A stretch of DNA of 64,000 bases from Microbacterium sp. zg-Y818 (GCF_030246905.1 NZ_CP126741.1:1364001-1428000), one strand, 5' to 3'. Positions 35,286 through 47,215 are shown, counted from the stretch's first letter. The notes: a model not told the origin generated them from the sequence alone. Numbers and translations: made by a program.

Positions 35286-36034
35286 CGTGAAGCTCCCGCT
35301 CTCGGGGTCTGGGCTGTCGCCACGTGCGAAAGCGAGCGGATGCCGCGCTCCAGATGCCATTGCGCGTATGCGGCCACGAGTCCCGACGCTGCACCGGACG
35401 CGCCGTCGGTCGCGCCGTCTACGACGTCCCAGTCCCCCGCCAGCAACGCACGAAGCTGCGCTCCCGTCTCGGGATGCACGCGCGCCGAGCCGGCCGGCGC
35501 GCACGCGGCGCACACCATGCCGCCCAGCTGAGCGACGAACCACTCGTGCGGGCCCTTCGCCCCGCATCGGGCGCAGTCGAGCAGGTTGGGTGCCCAGCCC
35601 GACAGCGCCATGACGCGCAGCAGGTAGGAGTCCAGCACGGCCCGCGACGCGTGCTCTGCGCGCGACAGCGCCCGCAGGCCGCCGACGAGCAGCAGGTACT
35701 GCTGCGAGGTGGTCTCGGCCTCGTTCAGCCGGTCGGCGGTCTCGACCATGGCGCTGGCGGCGGTGTAACGGTCGTAATCGGCGGCGATCTGCGCGCCGTA
35801 GGAGCCCAGCGACTCGGCCTGCTGCACGATGTCGAGCGATCGGCCTTGGTAGAGCTGCACATCGGCGACCATGAACGGCTCGAGCCGGGAGCCGAACCTC
35901 GACGAGGTGCGGCGCACGCCCTTCGCGACCGCGCGCAGCTTGCCGTGGCGGCGACTGAGCATCGTCACGATGCGGTCGGCTTCACCCAGTTTGTGGGTGC
36001 GCAGAACCACGACTTCGTCGCGATAGGTGGGCAC
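35282..36034 (-). CDS. recO: DNA repair protein RecO
   Basis: A 250-residue recombination mediator that loads RecA on gapped DNA with RecR. The N-terminal OB fold ([39 protein letters not shown]) and a C4 zinc finger (CARCG ... CAAC) are present. The start is GTG 36034; the frame upstream overlaps the divergent channel gene and lacks coding character. It is coupled to uppS. Confidence 0.93.
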   Translation of the reverse strand: MPTYRDEVVVLRTHKLGEADRIVTMLSRRHGKLRAVAKGVRRTSSRFGSRLEPFMVADVQLYQGRSLDIVQQAESLGSYGAQIAADYDRYTAASAMVETADRLNEAETTSQQYLLLVGGLRALSRAEHASRAVLDSYLLRVMALSGWAPNLLDCARCGAKGPHEWFVAQLGGMVCAACAPAGSARVHPETGAQLRALLAGDWDVVDGATDGASGAASGLVAAYAQWHLERGIRSLSHVATAQTPRAGASR

Positions 36035-36097
36035 CCCTCCATTATCGACCGGCGAGGCGCACTCGCGTCGCGGCGCGGCGACGGCAACAATGAACGC

Positions 36098-36838
36098 GTG
36101 CCCGAAACCACCTTCGCCATTCCGCTGTGGGCGGACCTTCTCGCGGTCGGACTGGGCGGGGTGCAGGGCGCTCTGTTCGCGGCTGGGTTCACCGGGCGAC
36201 GCCTCGACCTGCTGGGTGTGGCGATCATCGGCATCGTCATGGGCATGGGCGGCGGCCTCATCCGCGACCTGCTGCTGAACACCACACCGGTGACGCTGCA
36301 GAGCAACTGGTACCTGCTCACGGCGATGGGTGCGGCACTGGTGGGCATGCTGCTGTCCGGCATCTTCCAGCGGCTCAACCACGTGATCATCGCGCTGGAT
36401 GCCGTCGTGATCGGGCTGTTCGGCGCCTTCGGCACGAGCAAGGCGCTGGCCCTCGGGCTGCCGATGGTGCCGGCGGTGTTCATCGGGGTGTGCTCGGCGG
36501 TGGGCGGCGGCATCCTGCGCGACGTCATCATGGGGCTGCCGGTCGCCATCATGCACGTCGGGTCGCTGTACGCGGTGGCTGCGGGCGTCGGTTGCTTTGT
36601 CCTCGCGGGACTCGACGCGCTGGGGGTGCCGCTCACTGCTGCCGCGGTCGCCAGCGTCGTGGTGACCGCTGTGATCAGGCTGCTCGCCGTGATCTTCGAC
36701 ATCTCACTTCCCGAGCAGCGGCGTCTTCACCGCCGCAAGGTCGCTGTCGAGACGAGCGCGATCCCGATCGTCACGCAGGATCCGCCCCGCCGCGCGTGGC
36801 TCCGCCGCCCCCGCCCGCGCCCCCGCCCTCAGCGCTGA
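36098..36838 (+). CDS. TRIC/UPF0126-family cation channel
   Basis: A 246-residue membrane protein with about seven helices and two repeats of the family motif: [17 protein letters not shown] and [18 protein letters not shown]. Bacterial TRIC homologues form trimeric potassium channels. The C-terminal tail is cytoplasmic and ends in an Arg-Pro run ([11 protein letters not shown]), which is not part of the family. It starts at GTG 36098, 63 bp from the divergent recO start. Confidence 0.88.
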   Translation: MPETTFAIPLWADLLAVGLGGVQGALFAAGFTGRRLDLLGVAIIGIVMGMGGGLIRDLLLNTTPVTLQSNWYLLTAMGAALVGMLLSGIFQRLNHVIIALDAVVIGLFGAFGTSKALALGLPMVPAVFIGVCSAVGGGILRDVIMGLPVAIMHVGSLYAVAAGVGCFVLAGLDALGVPLTAAAVASVVVTAVIRLLAVIFDISLPEQRRLHRRKVAVETSAIPIVTQDPPRRAWLRRPRPRPRPQR

Positions 36839-36901
36839 GACGAAAACCGACGGCCGAGACAGCGGGTGATACCCACGGTCTCGGCCGCCAGCATTCGTCT
36901 C
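36837..36901. terminator. Nested bidirectional hairpin between the channel gene and leuA
   Basis: Two nested stems: GAGACGAA (36837-36844) with 36894-36901, and CGGCCGAGAC (36851-36860) with 36878-36887. The first bases overlap the channel gene stop. It lies between converging genes, so it probably terminates both. Confidence 0.85.
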
Positions 36902-36926
36902 ACGGCCCTGAGGGACCGCGGCGGTG

Positions 36927-39083
<2,157 letters not shown>

Positions 39084-40022
39084 TTAGGGGACGAGGGCGA
39101 GCTTGCCGCCGGGGTGGCCGGACAGCAGAACCTCCAGTGCGTCGTGCAGGCGTTCGAGCGGGAAGACGCCCGCGATCGGCACCTCCAGCTCCCCCGCCCC
39201 GGCGAGGGCGATGAGGTCGGCCCGCACGCTGTCGCGGTATGCGGCGCTCGCCGGCATGCCACCGGCGATGCGACGGATGCCGAGGCTCTCGGCCGCGCCG
39301 GTCGCGGCGATCGTCACCACGCGCGACGGATCGGCGACGACCTCGAGGGAGACGCGCAGGGCCTCGTCGGTCCCGGCTGCGTCGAGCGCGGCGACCACGG
39401 GGGCGCCCTCCGCGGCATCCCGCACGCGATCCAGCAGCCCTTCGCCGTACGCCACCGGCACCCCGCCGTAGCGACGCACCCGTTCGAACGACGAGGGCGA
39501 CGCCGTCGCGATGACGCGCGCGCCGAGGCGCCGCGCCAGCTGCAGCACCGCCACCCCCACGGCGCCGGACCCGCCGTGCAGGAGGACGGTCTCCCCCGGC
39601 GCCACGCCCGTCACATGCAGCAGCTCGGATGCCGTCGTGCCGGCCAGCAGCAGGTTCGCCGCCTGCGGGTGCGTCAGCGACGCGGGCTTGGCGAACACCG
39701 TGTCGGCGGGGACCGTGAGCTCGGTCGCGTATCCGCCGGTGATGCGGAAGGCCAGCACCTCGTCGCCCACCGCGGCGGTGCCCGAGGCGATCTCCGTGCC
39801 CGGTCCGATCGCCGTCAGCACGCCGGATACCTCGTACCCGATCGGCACGGGCAAGACCAGGCCGGGCCGTTCGACGGCCACGTGCTTCACGTCGGCCGGG
39901 TTCATTCCCGCGGCCGCCACCCTGATCGTGACCTCGCCGTGGAGGGGCGCTGGGACCTCGACGTCGACGAGCTCCCAGCCCTCCGGTGGGCCCCAGCGCG
40001 GCGCCTCCCAGCGGCGGGCCAT
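39084..40022 (-). CDS. Zinc-independent quinone oxidoreductase-like MDR protein
   Basis: A 312-residue medium-chain dehydrogenase/reductase. The N-terminal GroES-like domain (AAAGMNPADVKHV ... PIGYEVSGVLTAIG) is followed by an NADPH-binding Rossmann fold (LLHGGSGAVGVAVLQLA). No zinc-binding Cys set is present, as in quinone oxidoreductases. The substrate is unknown. The ATG at 40022 overlaps the era stop by one base (TGATG), so it is probably cotranslated with era. Confidence 0.88.
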   Translation of the reverse strand: MARRWEAPRWGPPEGWELVDVEVPAPLHGEVTIRVAAAGMNPADVKHVAVERPGLVLPVPIGYEVSGVLTAIGPGTEIASGTAAVGDEVLAFRITGGYATELTVPADTVFAKPASLTHPQAANLLLAGTTASELLHVTGVAPGETVLLHGGSGAVGVAVLQLARRLGARVIATASPSSFERVRRYGGVPVAYGEGLLDRVRDAAEGAPVVAALDAAGTDEALRVSLEVVADPSRVVTIAATGAAESLGIRRIAGGMPASAAYRDSVRADLIALAGAGELEVPIAGVFPLERLHDALEVLLSGHPGGKLALVP

Positions 40023-40921
40023 CAGAACCCGAGGCGCCCGAGCTGCTTCGGGTCGCGCTGCCATTCCTTGGCGACCCGCACGTGCAGCTTCAGGAACACC
40101 CGGCTCCCGATCAGCGGCTCGATCTGCGCGCGGGCGCGGGCGCCCACGTCGCTCAGCCGTGAACCCCGGTGGCCGATGATGATCGCCTTCTGGCTGTCGC
40201 GCTCCACGACGATGCTCGCGAAGATGTCGGTGAGGTCGCTGTCCTCGCGCTGGGCGATGTCATCGACCGTCACCGCGATCGAGTGCGGCAGCTCGTCCCG
40301 GACGCCCTCGAGCGCCGCCTCACGGATGATCTCGGCGATGCGGTCCTCGGTCGACTCGTCGGTGACGACGCCTTCCTCGTACAGCGCCGGTCCCGGCGGC
40401 ATGAGCGAGAGCAGTTCGTCGGCAAGCACATCGAGCTGGTTGTTCGTGAGCGCGGACAGCGGAATCACCGCGTGCCAGTCCTCACGCAGCCCATCGACCT
40501 CGATCAGCCGTTCGGTGATCTGCTCGCGGCTGCCCACGTCGGTCTTGGTCACGAGCGCGACCTTCTTGGCGCGCGGGTAGTTCGACAGCGACTCCGCGAT
40601 GCGGCGGTCTCCGGGCCCGACCTTCTCGGTCGCGGGGACGCAGAACGCGATGACGTCCACGTCACCCAGCACCTGTTCCACGAGATCGTTCAGACGCTCG
40701 CCGAGCAGGGTGCGGGGTCGATGGATGCCGGGGGTGTCGACGATCACGAGCTGGCCGTCCGGCCGATTCAGGATGCCGCGGATGGCTCGCCGAGTCGTCT
40801 GCGGCTTGTCGCTGGTGATCGCGACCTTCTCGCCGACCAGCGCGTTGGTGAGGGTGGACTTGCCCACATTGGGGCGTCCGACGAAGGTGACGAAGCCGGA
40901 GCGGTGGACGTTCTCGTCGAT
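40022..40921 (-). CDS. era: GTPase Era, with no canonical start codon
   Basis: A ribosome assembly GTPase that binds the 3' end of 16S rRNA. G1 (GRPNVGKST), G2 (KPQTTRR), G3 (DTPGIH), G4 (TKTD, where NKxD is usual) and the KH domain GHRGSRL are clear. The first standard start in frame is GTG 40867, inside G1, which would destroy the P-loop. Coding similarity continues upstream (DENVHRSGFVTFVGRPN) to an in-frame TGA at 40931-40933, the stop of the upstream choloylglycine hydrolase gene. Between them lies only an ATC at 40921, six bases after GAGAG, giving a normal 299 residues. Either ATC is used, or the gene is damaged or misread. Confidence 0.85.
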   Translation of the reverse strand: MDENVHRSGFVTFVGRPNVGKSTLTNALVGEKVAITSDKPQTTRRAIRGILNRPDGQLVIVDTPGIHRPRTLLGERLNDLVEQVLGDVDVIAFCVPATEKVGPGDRRIAESLSNYPRAKKVALVTKTDVGSREQITERLIEVDGLREDWHAVIPLSALTNNQLDVLADELLSLMPPGPALYEEGVVTDESTEDRIAEIIREAALEGVRDELPHSIAVTVDDIAQREDSDLTDIFASIVVERDSQKAIIIGHRGSRLSDVGARARAQIEPLIGSRVFLKLHVRVAKEWQRDPKQLGRLGF

Positions 40922-40930
40922 GCGAAACTC

Positions 40931-41905
40931 TCAATTCTGCATATGGATCTGCTGCCCCTTGATCAGGGGGTAATCCACCAGTGTAGTTGCGTCGAGATCC
41001 TCCTTGTGCATGTCGACGCCGGTGACCTGGCTGTTCTCGTAGGTCGTGTAGTAGTAGATGCCCTTGTCGGTGTTGCAGCACGACGAGTAGATCGTGATCT
41101 CGAACTTGCCCGGCTCCACCTCCACCAGGCCGCGCTGCTGCGCGACGGATCCGAGGATCTGGAAGAACTGGCTGATCGATTCCGATTCGGAATCCCCCGA
41201 CACGGAGTTCATCTTCGTGAAGACGGCCTTCACGAAACGGGATGCCGACGACAGGTCGCCGGGCAGTCCGATGGCCCCCATCCCCCGGCTGTAGACGTCG
41301 AAGTCCAGTTCCGGGGCGAAGGTGTTCTCCGGGGGGTTCTTCGTCAGGTGCATGAAGTTGTTGAGGTTGAACGACTGGATGTCGAAGGTGGGGTTGTTGG
41401 TCATGATCCCGTACGGGTTGTCGTAGACCTTGAGGCCCTCCTTCACGCTCTCGACGGTGATCGAGCTGTCCCTGTCGCTGATGATCCAGTGCAGGGGCGA
41501 CGGCGGGAACTCGGCGCTGAACGCAGCATCGGTCACGACGAGGTCCGCGAGCGCGGCCCGCACCTCGGCGACACTCTCGAACTGTGCGAGCACCCACGGG
41601 ATGAACTCGAACGACCCGACGTTCGTCTTCTCCGGGTTCTCCTGCTTGTAGTCGGCGTTCCCGGGGAAGTTGAGCCCCGCCATGCTGAGGCCCTTCTCGT
41701 TCGTCGCGTCGTAGTACAGCGGGTAGCCGTCGGCGATGTTCGCCATGCCGATGATGGCGTGGTGCGTTGCGAGCGTCGGCACCTTGCGGAACTCGAACGG
41801 GAAGTTCCGCGGGGTGATCGTGACCGTCTCGTGGTACGAGAATTCGAGGTCGAGATTGCGCCCGAAGTAGTGGTCTTTGGTGGTGTAGTTCGCGCCTGTG
41901 CACAT
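40931..41905 (-). CDS. Choloylglycine hydrolase-family Ntn amidase (bile salt hydrolase/penicillin V acylase-like)
   Basis: A 324-residue N-terminal nucleophile hydrolase. Removing Met 1 exposes Cys 2 (MCTG). The other active-site residues are in place: Arg 16 and Asp 19 (FGRNLDLEF), Asn 79 (GLNFPG), Asn 171 (TNNPTF) and Arg 223 (SSASRFVKAVF). The sequence resembles bile salt hydrolases of gut bacteria and penicillin V acylases, which cleave amide bonds; the natural substrate here could be a bile salt, penicillin V or an acyl-homoserine lactone. No signal peptide is present. The ATG follows GGAGG. GC is lower than its neighbours (58% at 41401-41460, 77% at 42001-42060), suggesting transfer. 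It sits between corC and era. Confidence 0.9.
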   Translation of the reverse strand: MCTGANYTTKDHYFGRNLDLEFSYHETVTITPRNFPFEFRKVPTLATHHAIIGMANIADGYPLYYDATNEKGLSMAGLNFPGNADYKQENPEKTNVGSFEFIPWVLAQFESVAEVRAALADLVVTDAAFSAEFPPSPLHWIISDRDSSITVESVKEGLKVYDNPYGIMTNNPTFDIQSFNLNNFMHLTKNPPENTFAPELDFDVYSRGMGAIGLPGDLSSASRFVKAVFTKMNSVSGDSESESISQFFQILGSVAQQRGLVEVEPGKFEITIYSSCCNTDKGIYYYTTYENSQVTGVDMHKEDLDATTLVDYPLIKGQQIHMQN

Positions 41906-41996
41906 GTGACGACCTCCGATGTCGCGGTGTCCGGCTGGTCCGGTAGCGCAACAGTAGGGGCGCTCGTGCACGCGCCGCTACGGGTCGGGTGGCCCG

Positions 41997-43364
41997 CTAC
42001 GAGGACTGCGCGGCTTCCGCATCGCCCCGGCTCACGCGTACCTCGCCGGTGCGCGTCCGCGGGATCTGGCCGGTGCGCGGGGCCCGGGCGCTGTCGTCCG
42101 CGCTCTCGAGGGGTTCCGCGCGCTCCACGAACACCGTCGCGAGCCCGCGCCCACGGCCGCGCGATGCGCCGCCGGTGAGTACGAGACCCTGCGTCTCGGC
42201 GGTGACGCCGGGCATCGGGACGCGTCCCAGGGCCTTGCCCAGCAGTCCGCCGATCGAATCCACTTCGTCGTCCTCGAGCTCGATGCCGAACAGCTCGCCG
42301 ACTTCGTCCAGGCCCAGGCGCGCACTGACCCGGAACCGGCCCTCCCCGAGGTCGACCACCTCCGCTGCCCGCGCGTCGTACTCGTCGGCGATCTCGCCGA
42401 CGAGCTCCTCGATGAGGTCCTCGAGGGTCACCAGGCCCGACACTCCGCCGTACTCGTCCACGACGAGGCACACGTGCACGGCGTCGCGCTTCATCTGCTG
42501 CAGCAGTGTCTCCGCCTTCATCGACTCCGGCACGAAGACGGCCTTGCGCGCGATGCGGCTGACGGCGGCGTTGCGCCACGCGCTCTCGTCGCGGAACGCG
42601 AACTGCACCAGGTCCTTCAGGTAGAGGACTCCCACCACGTCGTCGGCCTCGTCGTCGACGACAGGGAGGCGCGAGACGCCCCTGTCGAGGAACAGCTTCA
42701 TCGCCTCGTGGGTGCTTGCTTCGGCATCCACCGACACCATGTCGGTGCGGGGAACCATCACGGCGCGCACGAACGTGTCGGTGAAGTCGAACACCGAGTG
42801 GATGAGCTCGCGGTCGTCCTCCTCGATGAGGTCCTGCGAGGCGGCCTCGTCGACCATGCTCAGCAGCTGCTCCTCCGAGGCGAACGTCGCGTTGCGCGAC
42901 ACCCCGGGCGTGAAGCGGTTGCCGAGGATCACCAGCAGGTGGGCGAGCGGTCCCAGCACGATGCGGGCACCGCGCACGATCGGCGCGGCGTTGCGCAGCA
43001 GCCCGGTCGCGTGCTGGCGTCCCGCCGAACGCGGACTGGCGCCCACCAGCACGAACGACACCACGGTCATGAGGAGCGCGGCGGCGAGCATCGCCCACCA
43101 GATGTTGTCGAAGGCCAGGGTGAATGCGACCGTCACCAGCACCGCGGCGGTGGTCTCGGCGAGGATGCGGATGAACACCACCGCGTTGCCGTGCGCCTCG
43201 GGGTCGTCTGCGATCTTGGTCAAGGCGGTGCGCGACCGGGCGGTGGCGGCGAGTTCGGTGAGGCCTGCGCGCCCCGTGACCGCCAGAGCGGCGTCGAGGG
43301 CCGCCATGAGGCCGCCGAGGGCCACCAGAACAACGGCGGCGAGCAGCAGCAGCAGCTCGGTCAT
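41997..43364 (-). CDS. CorC/HlyC-type membrane protein (CNNM, CBS pair, CorC domain)
   Basis: A 455-residue protein. An N-terminal CNNM (DUF21) domain with about four membrane helices is followed by two CBS domains (about residues 200-320) and a C-terminal CorC_HlyC domain. Family members are linked to magnesium or cobalt export and were first called hemolysins. The ATG overlaps the ybeY stop by four bases. In Microbacteriaceae corC normally leads directly into era; here 91 bp and the choloylglycine hydrolase gene follow. Confidence 0.9.
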   Translation of the reverse strand: MTELLLLLAAVVLVALGGLMAALDAALAVTGRAGLTELAATARSRTALTKIADDPEAHGNAVVFIRILAETTAAVLVTVAFTLAFDNIWWAMLAAALLMTVVSFVLVGASPRSAGRQHATGLLRNAAPIVRGARIVLGPLAHLLVILGNRFTPGVSRNATFASEEQLLSMVDEAASQDLIEEDDRELIHSVFDFTDTFVRAVMVPRTDMVSVDAEASTHEAMKLFLDRGVSRLPVVDDEADDVVGVLYLKDLVQFAFRDESAWRNAAVSRIARKAVFVPESMKAETLLQQMKRDAVHVCLVVDEYGGVSGLVTLEDLIEELVGEIADEYDARAAEVVDLGEGRFRVSARLGLDEVGELFGIELEDDEVDSIGGLLGKALGRVPMPGVTAETQGLVLTGGASRGRGRGLATVFVERAEPLESADDSARAPRTGQIPRTRTGEVRVSRGDAEAAQSS

Positions 43365-43831
43365 GTGCGGGGGCGCCGCCGCTCAGCCGCGGCGAAGTCG
43401 AGGATGAGCTGCTTCTGCAACCCGAACATCTCGCGCTCTTCTTCGGGCTCGGCGTGATCGAAGCCGAGCAGATGCAGCAGACCGTGCGTCGTGAGCATCA
43501 CCAGTTCGTCAAGCGTGGAGTGGCGTGCCGCCAGCGCCTGCGCCTCGGCCACCTGCGGGCAGAGCACGATGTCGCCCAGCAGCCCGGCGGGGGTCGGCAT
43601 GTCTTCCGTTCCGGGGCGCAGCTCGTCCATCGGGAAGCTCAGCACGTCGGTCGGACCGGGCTCGTCCATCCACTGCACGTGCAGCGCCTCCATCGCGCCT
43701 TCGTCGACGAGCAGAATCGCCACGTCGGCGTCGGGACTGACGTTGAGGCCCGCGAGGTTGTGCTCCATGAGTCGCAGCAGCACGGTCTCGTCGACCGGCA
43801 CTCCCGACTCGTTGTTGATCTCGATGGTCAT
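43361..43831 (-). CDS. ybeY: Endoribonuclease YbeY
   Basis: A 156-residue metal-dependent RNase needed for 16S rRNA maturation and ribosome quality control. The zinc site is HGLLHLLGFDH with His 116, His 120 and His 126. Length is usual. It overlaps both phoH and corC by four bases, forming the classic phoH-ybeY-corC unit. Confidence 0.95.
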   Translation of the reverse strand: MTIEINNESGVPVDETVLLRLMEHNLAGLNVSPDADVAILLVDEGAMEALHVQWMDEPGPTDVLSFPMDELRPGTEDMPTPAGLLGDIVLCPQVAEAQALAARHSTLDELVMLTTHGLLHLLGFDHAEPEEEREMFGLQKQLILDFAAAERRRPRT

Positions 43832-44925
43832 GAGCGTCCTCGTTTGGGAATGTGGTCGCGCGGCCCGGCGGTGCGCGACGCACCGCGCCGTTCGGCGCGG
43901 TTGGCGAATTCGGATGCCTCATCGCGCTCACGCCGGTGGGCGAGGCGCTGCTCGTCGTAGACGCTGTACGCGTCGACGATGCGCCCGACAAGGGTGTGAC
44001 GCACGACGTCGTCACTGGTGAGCTGGGCGAAGTGGATGTCGTCGATGTCCTTCAGCACGCGCGTGACCAGGCGCAGCCCCGAGGTGCCCTGCGGCAGGTC
44101 GACCTGGGTGATGTCGCCGGTGACCACCATGCGGGTGCCGAAGCCCAGGCGGGTGAGGAACATCTTCATCTGCTCGGGGGTGGTGTTCTGCGCCTCGTCG
44201 AGCACGACGAAGGAGTCGTTCAGGGTGCGACCGCGCATGTACGCCAGCGGCGCGACTTCGATGGTGCCGCTGGCCATGAGCTTGGGAACGAGCTCGGGGT
44301 CGAGCATCTCGTTGAGTGCGTCGTACAGCGGGCGCAGGTAGGGGTCGATCTTGTCCGTCAGCGAGCCCGGCAGAAAGCCCAGCCGCTCCCCCGCCTCGAC
44401 GGCGGGACGGGTGAGGATGATGCGGTTGACCTCTTTGCGCTGCAGGGCCTGCACGGCCTTGGCCATCGCGAGGTAGGTCTTGCCGGTACCGGCCGGACCG
44501 ATGCCGAAGACGATGGTGTTCTCGTCGATCGCGTCGACGTAGGCCTTCTGACCCGCGGTCTTCGGGCGGATCACCTTGCCGCGCGTGGTCAGGATCGCCT
44601 CGCCCATGACCTCGGACGGCCTCGGGCCGTCGCTGCGCAGCATGCGGCTCGAACTCGAGACGTCGACGGCGTCCAGTCCCTGACCGGCGCGGGTCATGGT
44701 GATCAGCTCGTCGACGAGCTCGCGTGCGGCGACCACCGCAGCGGCGTCTCCCGACAGCGTGATCTCGTTTCCCCGCACGTGCACGTCCACGTCGGGGTGC
44801 TCCCGCTCGACCACCCGCAGCAGGCGGTCCTGCGGTCCCAGCAGCTGCACCATCGCGACGCCGTCGACCCAGATGCGGTCGACCGTGACGTCGCCCGAGG
44901 GCTCCCCTGCGTCAGCTTGCGACAC
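43828..44925 (-). CDS. phoH: PhoH-family ATPase
   Basis: A 365-residue PhoH-like protein. The Walker A is [13 protein letters not shown] and the Walker [10 protein letters not shown], in a fold related to superfamily I helicases; an N-terminal KH-like region precedes it. Its role with YbeY is thought to be in RNA metabolism. The GTG at 44925 follows GGAGGA and lies 14 bp inside the end of the HIT gene. The upstream open frame has no coding character. Confidence 0.93.
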   Translation of the reverse strand: MSQADAGEPSGDVTVDRIWVDGVAMVQLLGPQDRLLRVVEREHPDVDVHVRGNEITLSGDAAAVVAARELVDELITMTRAGQGLDAVDVSSSSRMLRSDGPRPSEVMGEAILTTRGKVIRPKTAGQKAYVDAIDENTIVFGIGPAGTGKTYLAMAKAVQALQRKEVNRIILTRPAVEAGERLGFLPGSLTDKIDPYLRPLYDALNEMLDPELVPKLMASGTIEVAPLAYMRGRTLNDSFVVLDEAQNTTPEQMKMFLTRLGFGTRMVVTGDITQVDLPQGTSGLRLVTRVLKDIDDIHFAQLTSDDVVRHTLVGRIVDAYSVYDEQRLAHRRERDEASEFANRAERRGASRTAGPRDHIPKRGRS

Positions 44926-45259
44926 TCGACTCCTCCAAGCCACCGGCCAGCACGTGCGCGTGCACGTGGAAGACGGTCTGACCGGCACTCGGGCCGGTGT
45001 TGAACACCAGACGGAAGTCGCCGTCACCGTGCTCGGCGGCCAGGCTCGAGGCCAGGCCGACCATCTCGGCGAGCAGCTGCGGGTCACCCGCGGCGAGCTC
45101 GGCGACGTTGCGGTACTCCTGTGTCTTGGGGATGACGAGCAGGTGCACCGGGGCCTGCGGGGCGATGTCGCGGATGGCGAACGCGTTCTCGGTCTCGGCG
45201 ACGATGTCGGAGGGGATCTCGCCGTTGAGGATGCGGGTGAACACGCTCGGTTCAGTCAT
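44912..45259 (-). CDS. HIT-family nucleotide-binding protein
   Basis: A 115-residue histidine-triad protein with motif HVHAHV (His 98, 100 and 102). Family members hydrolyse adenosine phosphoramidates or related nucleotides in the cytoplasm. It precedes phoH in many actinobacteria. The ATG at 45259 gives the standard start (MTEPSVFTRILNGEIPSDIV). Confidence 0.93.
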   Translation of the reverse strand: MTEPSVFTRILNGEIPSDIVAETENAFAIRDIAPQAPVHLLVIPKTQEYRNVAELAAGDPQLLAEMVGLASSLAAEHGDGDFRLVFNTGPSAGQTVFHVHAHVLAGGLEESSVAS

Positions 45260-45329
45260 GCGGTCCAGTCTACCGAGCACCCCGCTCACTGCGCCCTGCC
45301 CCGGGACGCGGGCGGGCGCCGCGTCGCCG

Positions 45330-46064
45330 TCACCAGCGGCCGAGCGACGCGTTGACGACCGCGAGGGCAGCCGGTCCCGCGGTCGAGGTGCGCAGCACCG
45401 TGGCGCCCAGGCGCACCTGCACCGCGCCGGCGGCATCCAGCGCCTGCAGCTCTTCCGGCGCGATGCCGCCCTCGGGGCCCACCACCAGCACGACGTCGCG
45501 ATCGTCATCGGTCAGCGCAAGCGTCGTCAGAGCAACGGATGCCGTGGGCTCGAGAACCAGCACGTGGGCCGTCTCGGCCATCTGCGTCAGCTGCCGGGTG
45601 GTGACGACGGGGGCGACCTCCGGAAGCCACGCCCGGTGCGCTTGCTTTCCGGCCTCGCGGGCGATGGTCGCCCAGCGGGAGCGGCCCTTCTCGGCCTTGG
45701 CCGCATCCCAGCGCGAGATGCTGCGGGCCGCCTGCCAGGGGATCACCTCGTCCACGCCGAGCTCGGTCGCGGCCTGCACGGCGAGCTCGTCGCGGTCGCC
45801 CTTCGCCAGCGCCTGCACGAGCACCACGCGGCGAGCCGGCGCCGGTACGACCTCGCGCTCGAGGACCTCGACGACGACCTCGCGAGGCGCGACCGACGCG
45901 CAGACGCCGGTGAGCCAGGTGCCACGGCCGTCGCCGAGGGTGACGCCCTCGCCCACGCGCACGCGCCGGACGGCGGCGGCGTGGTGCGCCTCGGCTCCCG
46001 TCAGCGTGACGTGGTCGCCGGGCGCGGCTCCCTCGGCCGCGTCATCGACGAAGTGCAGCGCCAT
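45330..46064 (-). CDS. rsmE: 16S rRNA (uracil-1498-N3)-methyltransferase
   Basis: A 244-residue SPOUT methyltransferase. The C-terminal knot has VLVVGPEGGIAPEEL and a VRLGATVLRTSTAGPAAL stretch, the AdoMet-binding hallmarks; a PUA-like domain is N-terminal. It methylates U1498 in the decoding region. It lies 2 bp after dnaJ, so it is in the hrcA-dnaJ unit. Confidence 0.95.
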   Translation of the reverse strand: MALHFVDDAAEGAAPGDHVTLTGAEAHHAAAVRRVRVGEGVTLGDGRGTWLTGVCASVAPREVVVEVLEREVVPAPARRVVLVQALAKGDRDELAVQAATELGVDEVIPWQAARSISRWDAAKAEKGRSRWATIAREAGKQAHRAWLPEVAPVVTTRQLTQMAETAHVLVLEPTASVALTTLALTDDDRDVVLVVGPEGGIAPEELQALDAAGAVQVRLGATVLRTSTAGPAALAVVNASLGRW

Positions 46065-46066
46065 CG

Positions 46067-47176
46067 TCAGGCGCGGAATCGGTCGCGAAGCTTGGAGAAG
46101 AGACCCTGGTGGAACTCGGCCAGCCGCGGGCTCGGCGACTTCGTGCGCCGGGCGAAGTCCTCGATGAGGGCACGCTCCTTGGCGTCGAGGCGCGTAGGCG
46201 TCACCACGTGCACGGCCACCCTCAGGTCCCCGCGCTGTGCGCCGCGCAACGGCGTGATGCCGCGGCCCTTGATCGTGAGCACGTCGCCGGACTGCACGCC
46301 GGGGCGCACCTCGAGGTCGACCGGACCGTCGAGCGATTCGATGGTCGTCGTCGTGCCGAGGATGGCGTCGGGCATGGACACCTCGAGAGTGGCGAGCAGG
46401 TCATCGCTCTCGCGGCTGAAGGTCTCGTGCGACGCCACCGTGACCTCGATGTACAGGTCGCCGTTCGGGCCGCCCGCGGGGCCGACCTCGCCCGATCCCG
46501 GCAGCTGCAGGCGCAAGCCGGTCTCGACGCCCGCGGGGATGTCGAGCGACACCGTGCGCCGGGCGCGCACGCGTCCCTGGCCCTGGCACGTGGTGCAGGG
46601 GAACGGAATGGTCGTGCCGTAGCCCTGGCACACGTTGCAGGGCTGCGAGGTGACCATGTTGCCGAGCAGGCTGCGCACGGTGCGCTGCACGTGTCCGGTG
46701 CCGTGGCAGATGTCGCAGGTCGCCGGCTGCGTGCCGGGCTGGCAGCACGAGCCCTGACAGGTGTCGCAGAGCACCGCGGTGTCGACCTCGATGTCGCGGT
46801 GCACGCCGAACACGACGTCGCCCAGCTGCAGCGTGACGCGCACCAGCGCGTCCTGCCCGCGTTCGCGGCGCGATCGCGGGCGCCCCGACCGGCCCCCGCC
46901 GCCGCCGGCACCGAAGAACGTCTCGAAGATGTCGCCGAAGTTGGTGAATCCGCCGGCGCCGCCGAGGCCGCTGTCGCCGCCCATGTCGTAGCGCGCGCGC
47001 TGGTCCGGGTCGCTGAGCACGTCGTAGGCGTGGGTCACCAGCTTGAAGCGCTCCGATGCCTCCTCGCCCGGGTTGACGTCGGGGTGCAGTTCACGCGCGA
47101 GACGGCGATACGCCTTCTTGATCTCGTCAGGGGTCGCGTCGCGCGAGACGCCGAGTACGTCATAGTGGTCAGCCAC
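46067..47176 (-). CDS. dnaJ: Chaperone DnaJ
   Basis: A 369-residue type I J-protein that stimulates DnaK. The J domain carries HPD at residues 31-33, followed by a Gly/Phe-rich linker and a zinc region (about 135-205) with four CxxC pairs. The first repeat reads CDTCQGSC where CxxCxGxG is usual, a variant I associate with this actinobacterial DnaJ2 group. It follows hrcA by 39 bp and is probably under HrcA/CIRCE control. Confidence 0.95.
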   Translation of the reverse strand: MADHYDVLGVSRDATPDEIKKAYRRLARELHPDVNPGEEASERFKLVTHAYDVLSDPDQRARYDMGGDSGLGGAGGFTNFGDIFETFFGAGGGGGRSGRPRSRRERGQDALVRVTLQLGDVVFGVHRDIEVDTAVLCDTCQGSCCQPGTQPATCDICHGTGHVQRTVRSLLGNMVTSQPCNVCQGYGTTIPFPCTTCQGQGRVRARRTVSLDIPAGVETGLRLQLPGSGEVGPAGGPNGDLYIEVTVASHETFSRESDDLLATLEVSMPDAILGTTTTIESLDGPVDLEVRPGVQSGDVLTIKGRGITPLRGAQRGDLRVAVHVVTPTRLDAKERALIEDFARRTKSPSPRLAEFHQGLFSKLRDRFRA

Positions 47177-47215
47177 AGTCGCCTTTCGTGCCGCGGCAAG
47201 GCGGCGTCGGGTTCG

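Noticed and set aside
40868..41996. Insertion sequence carrying the choloylglycine hydrolase gene
   Set aside because: No transposase, terminal inverted repeat or target duplication is visible around the gene.
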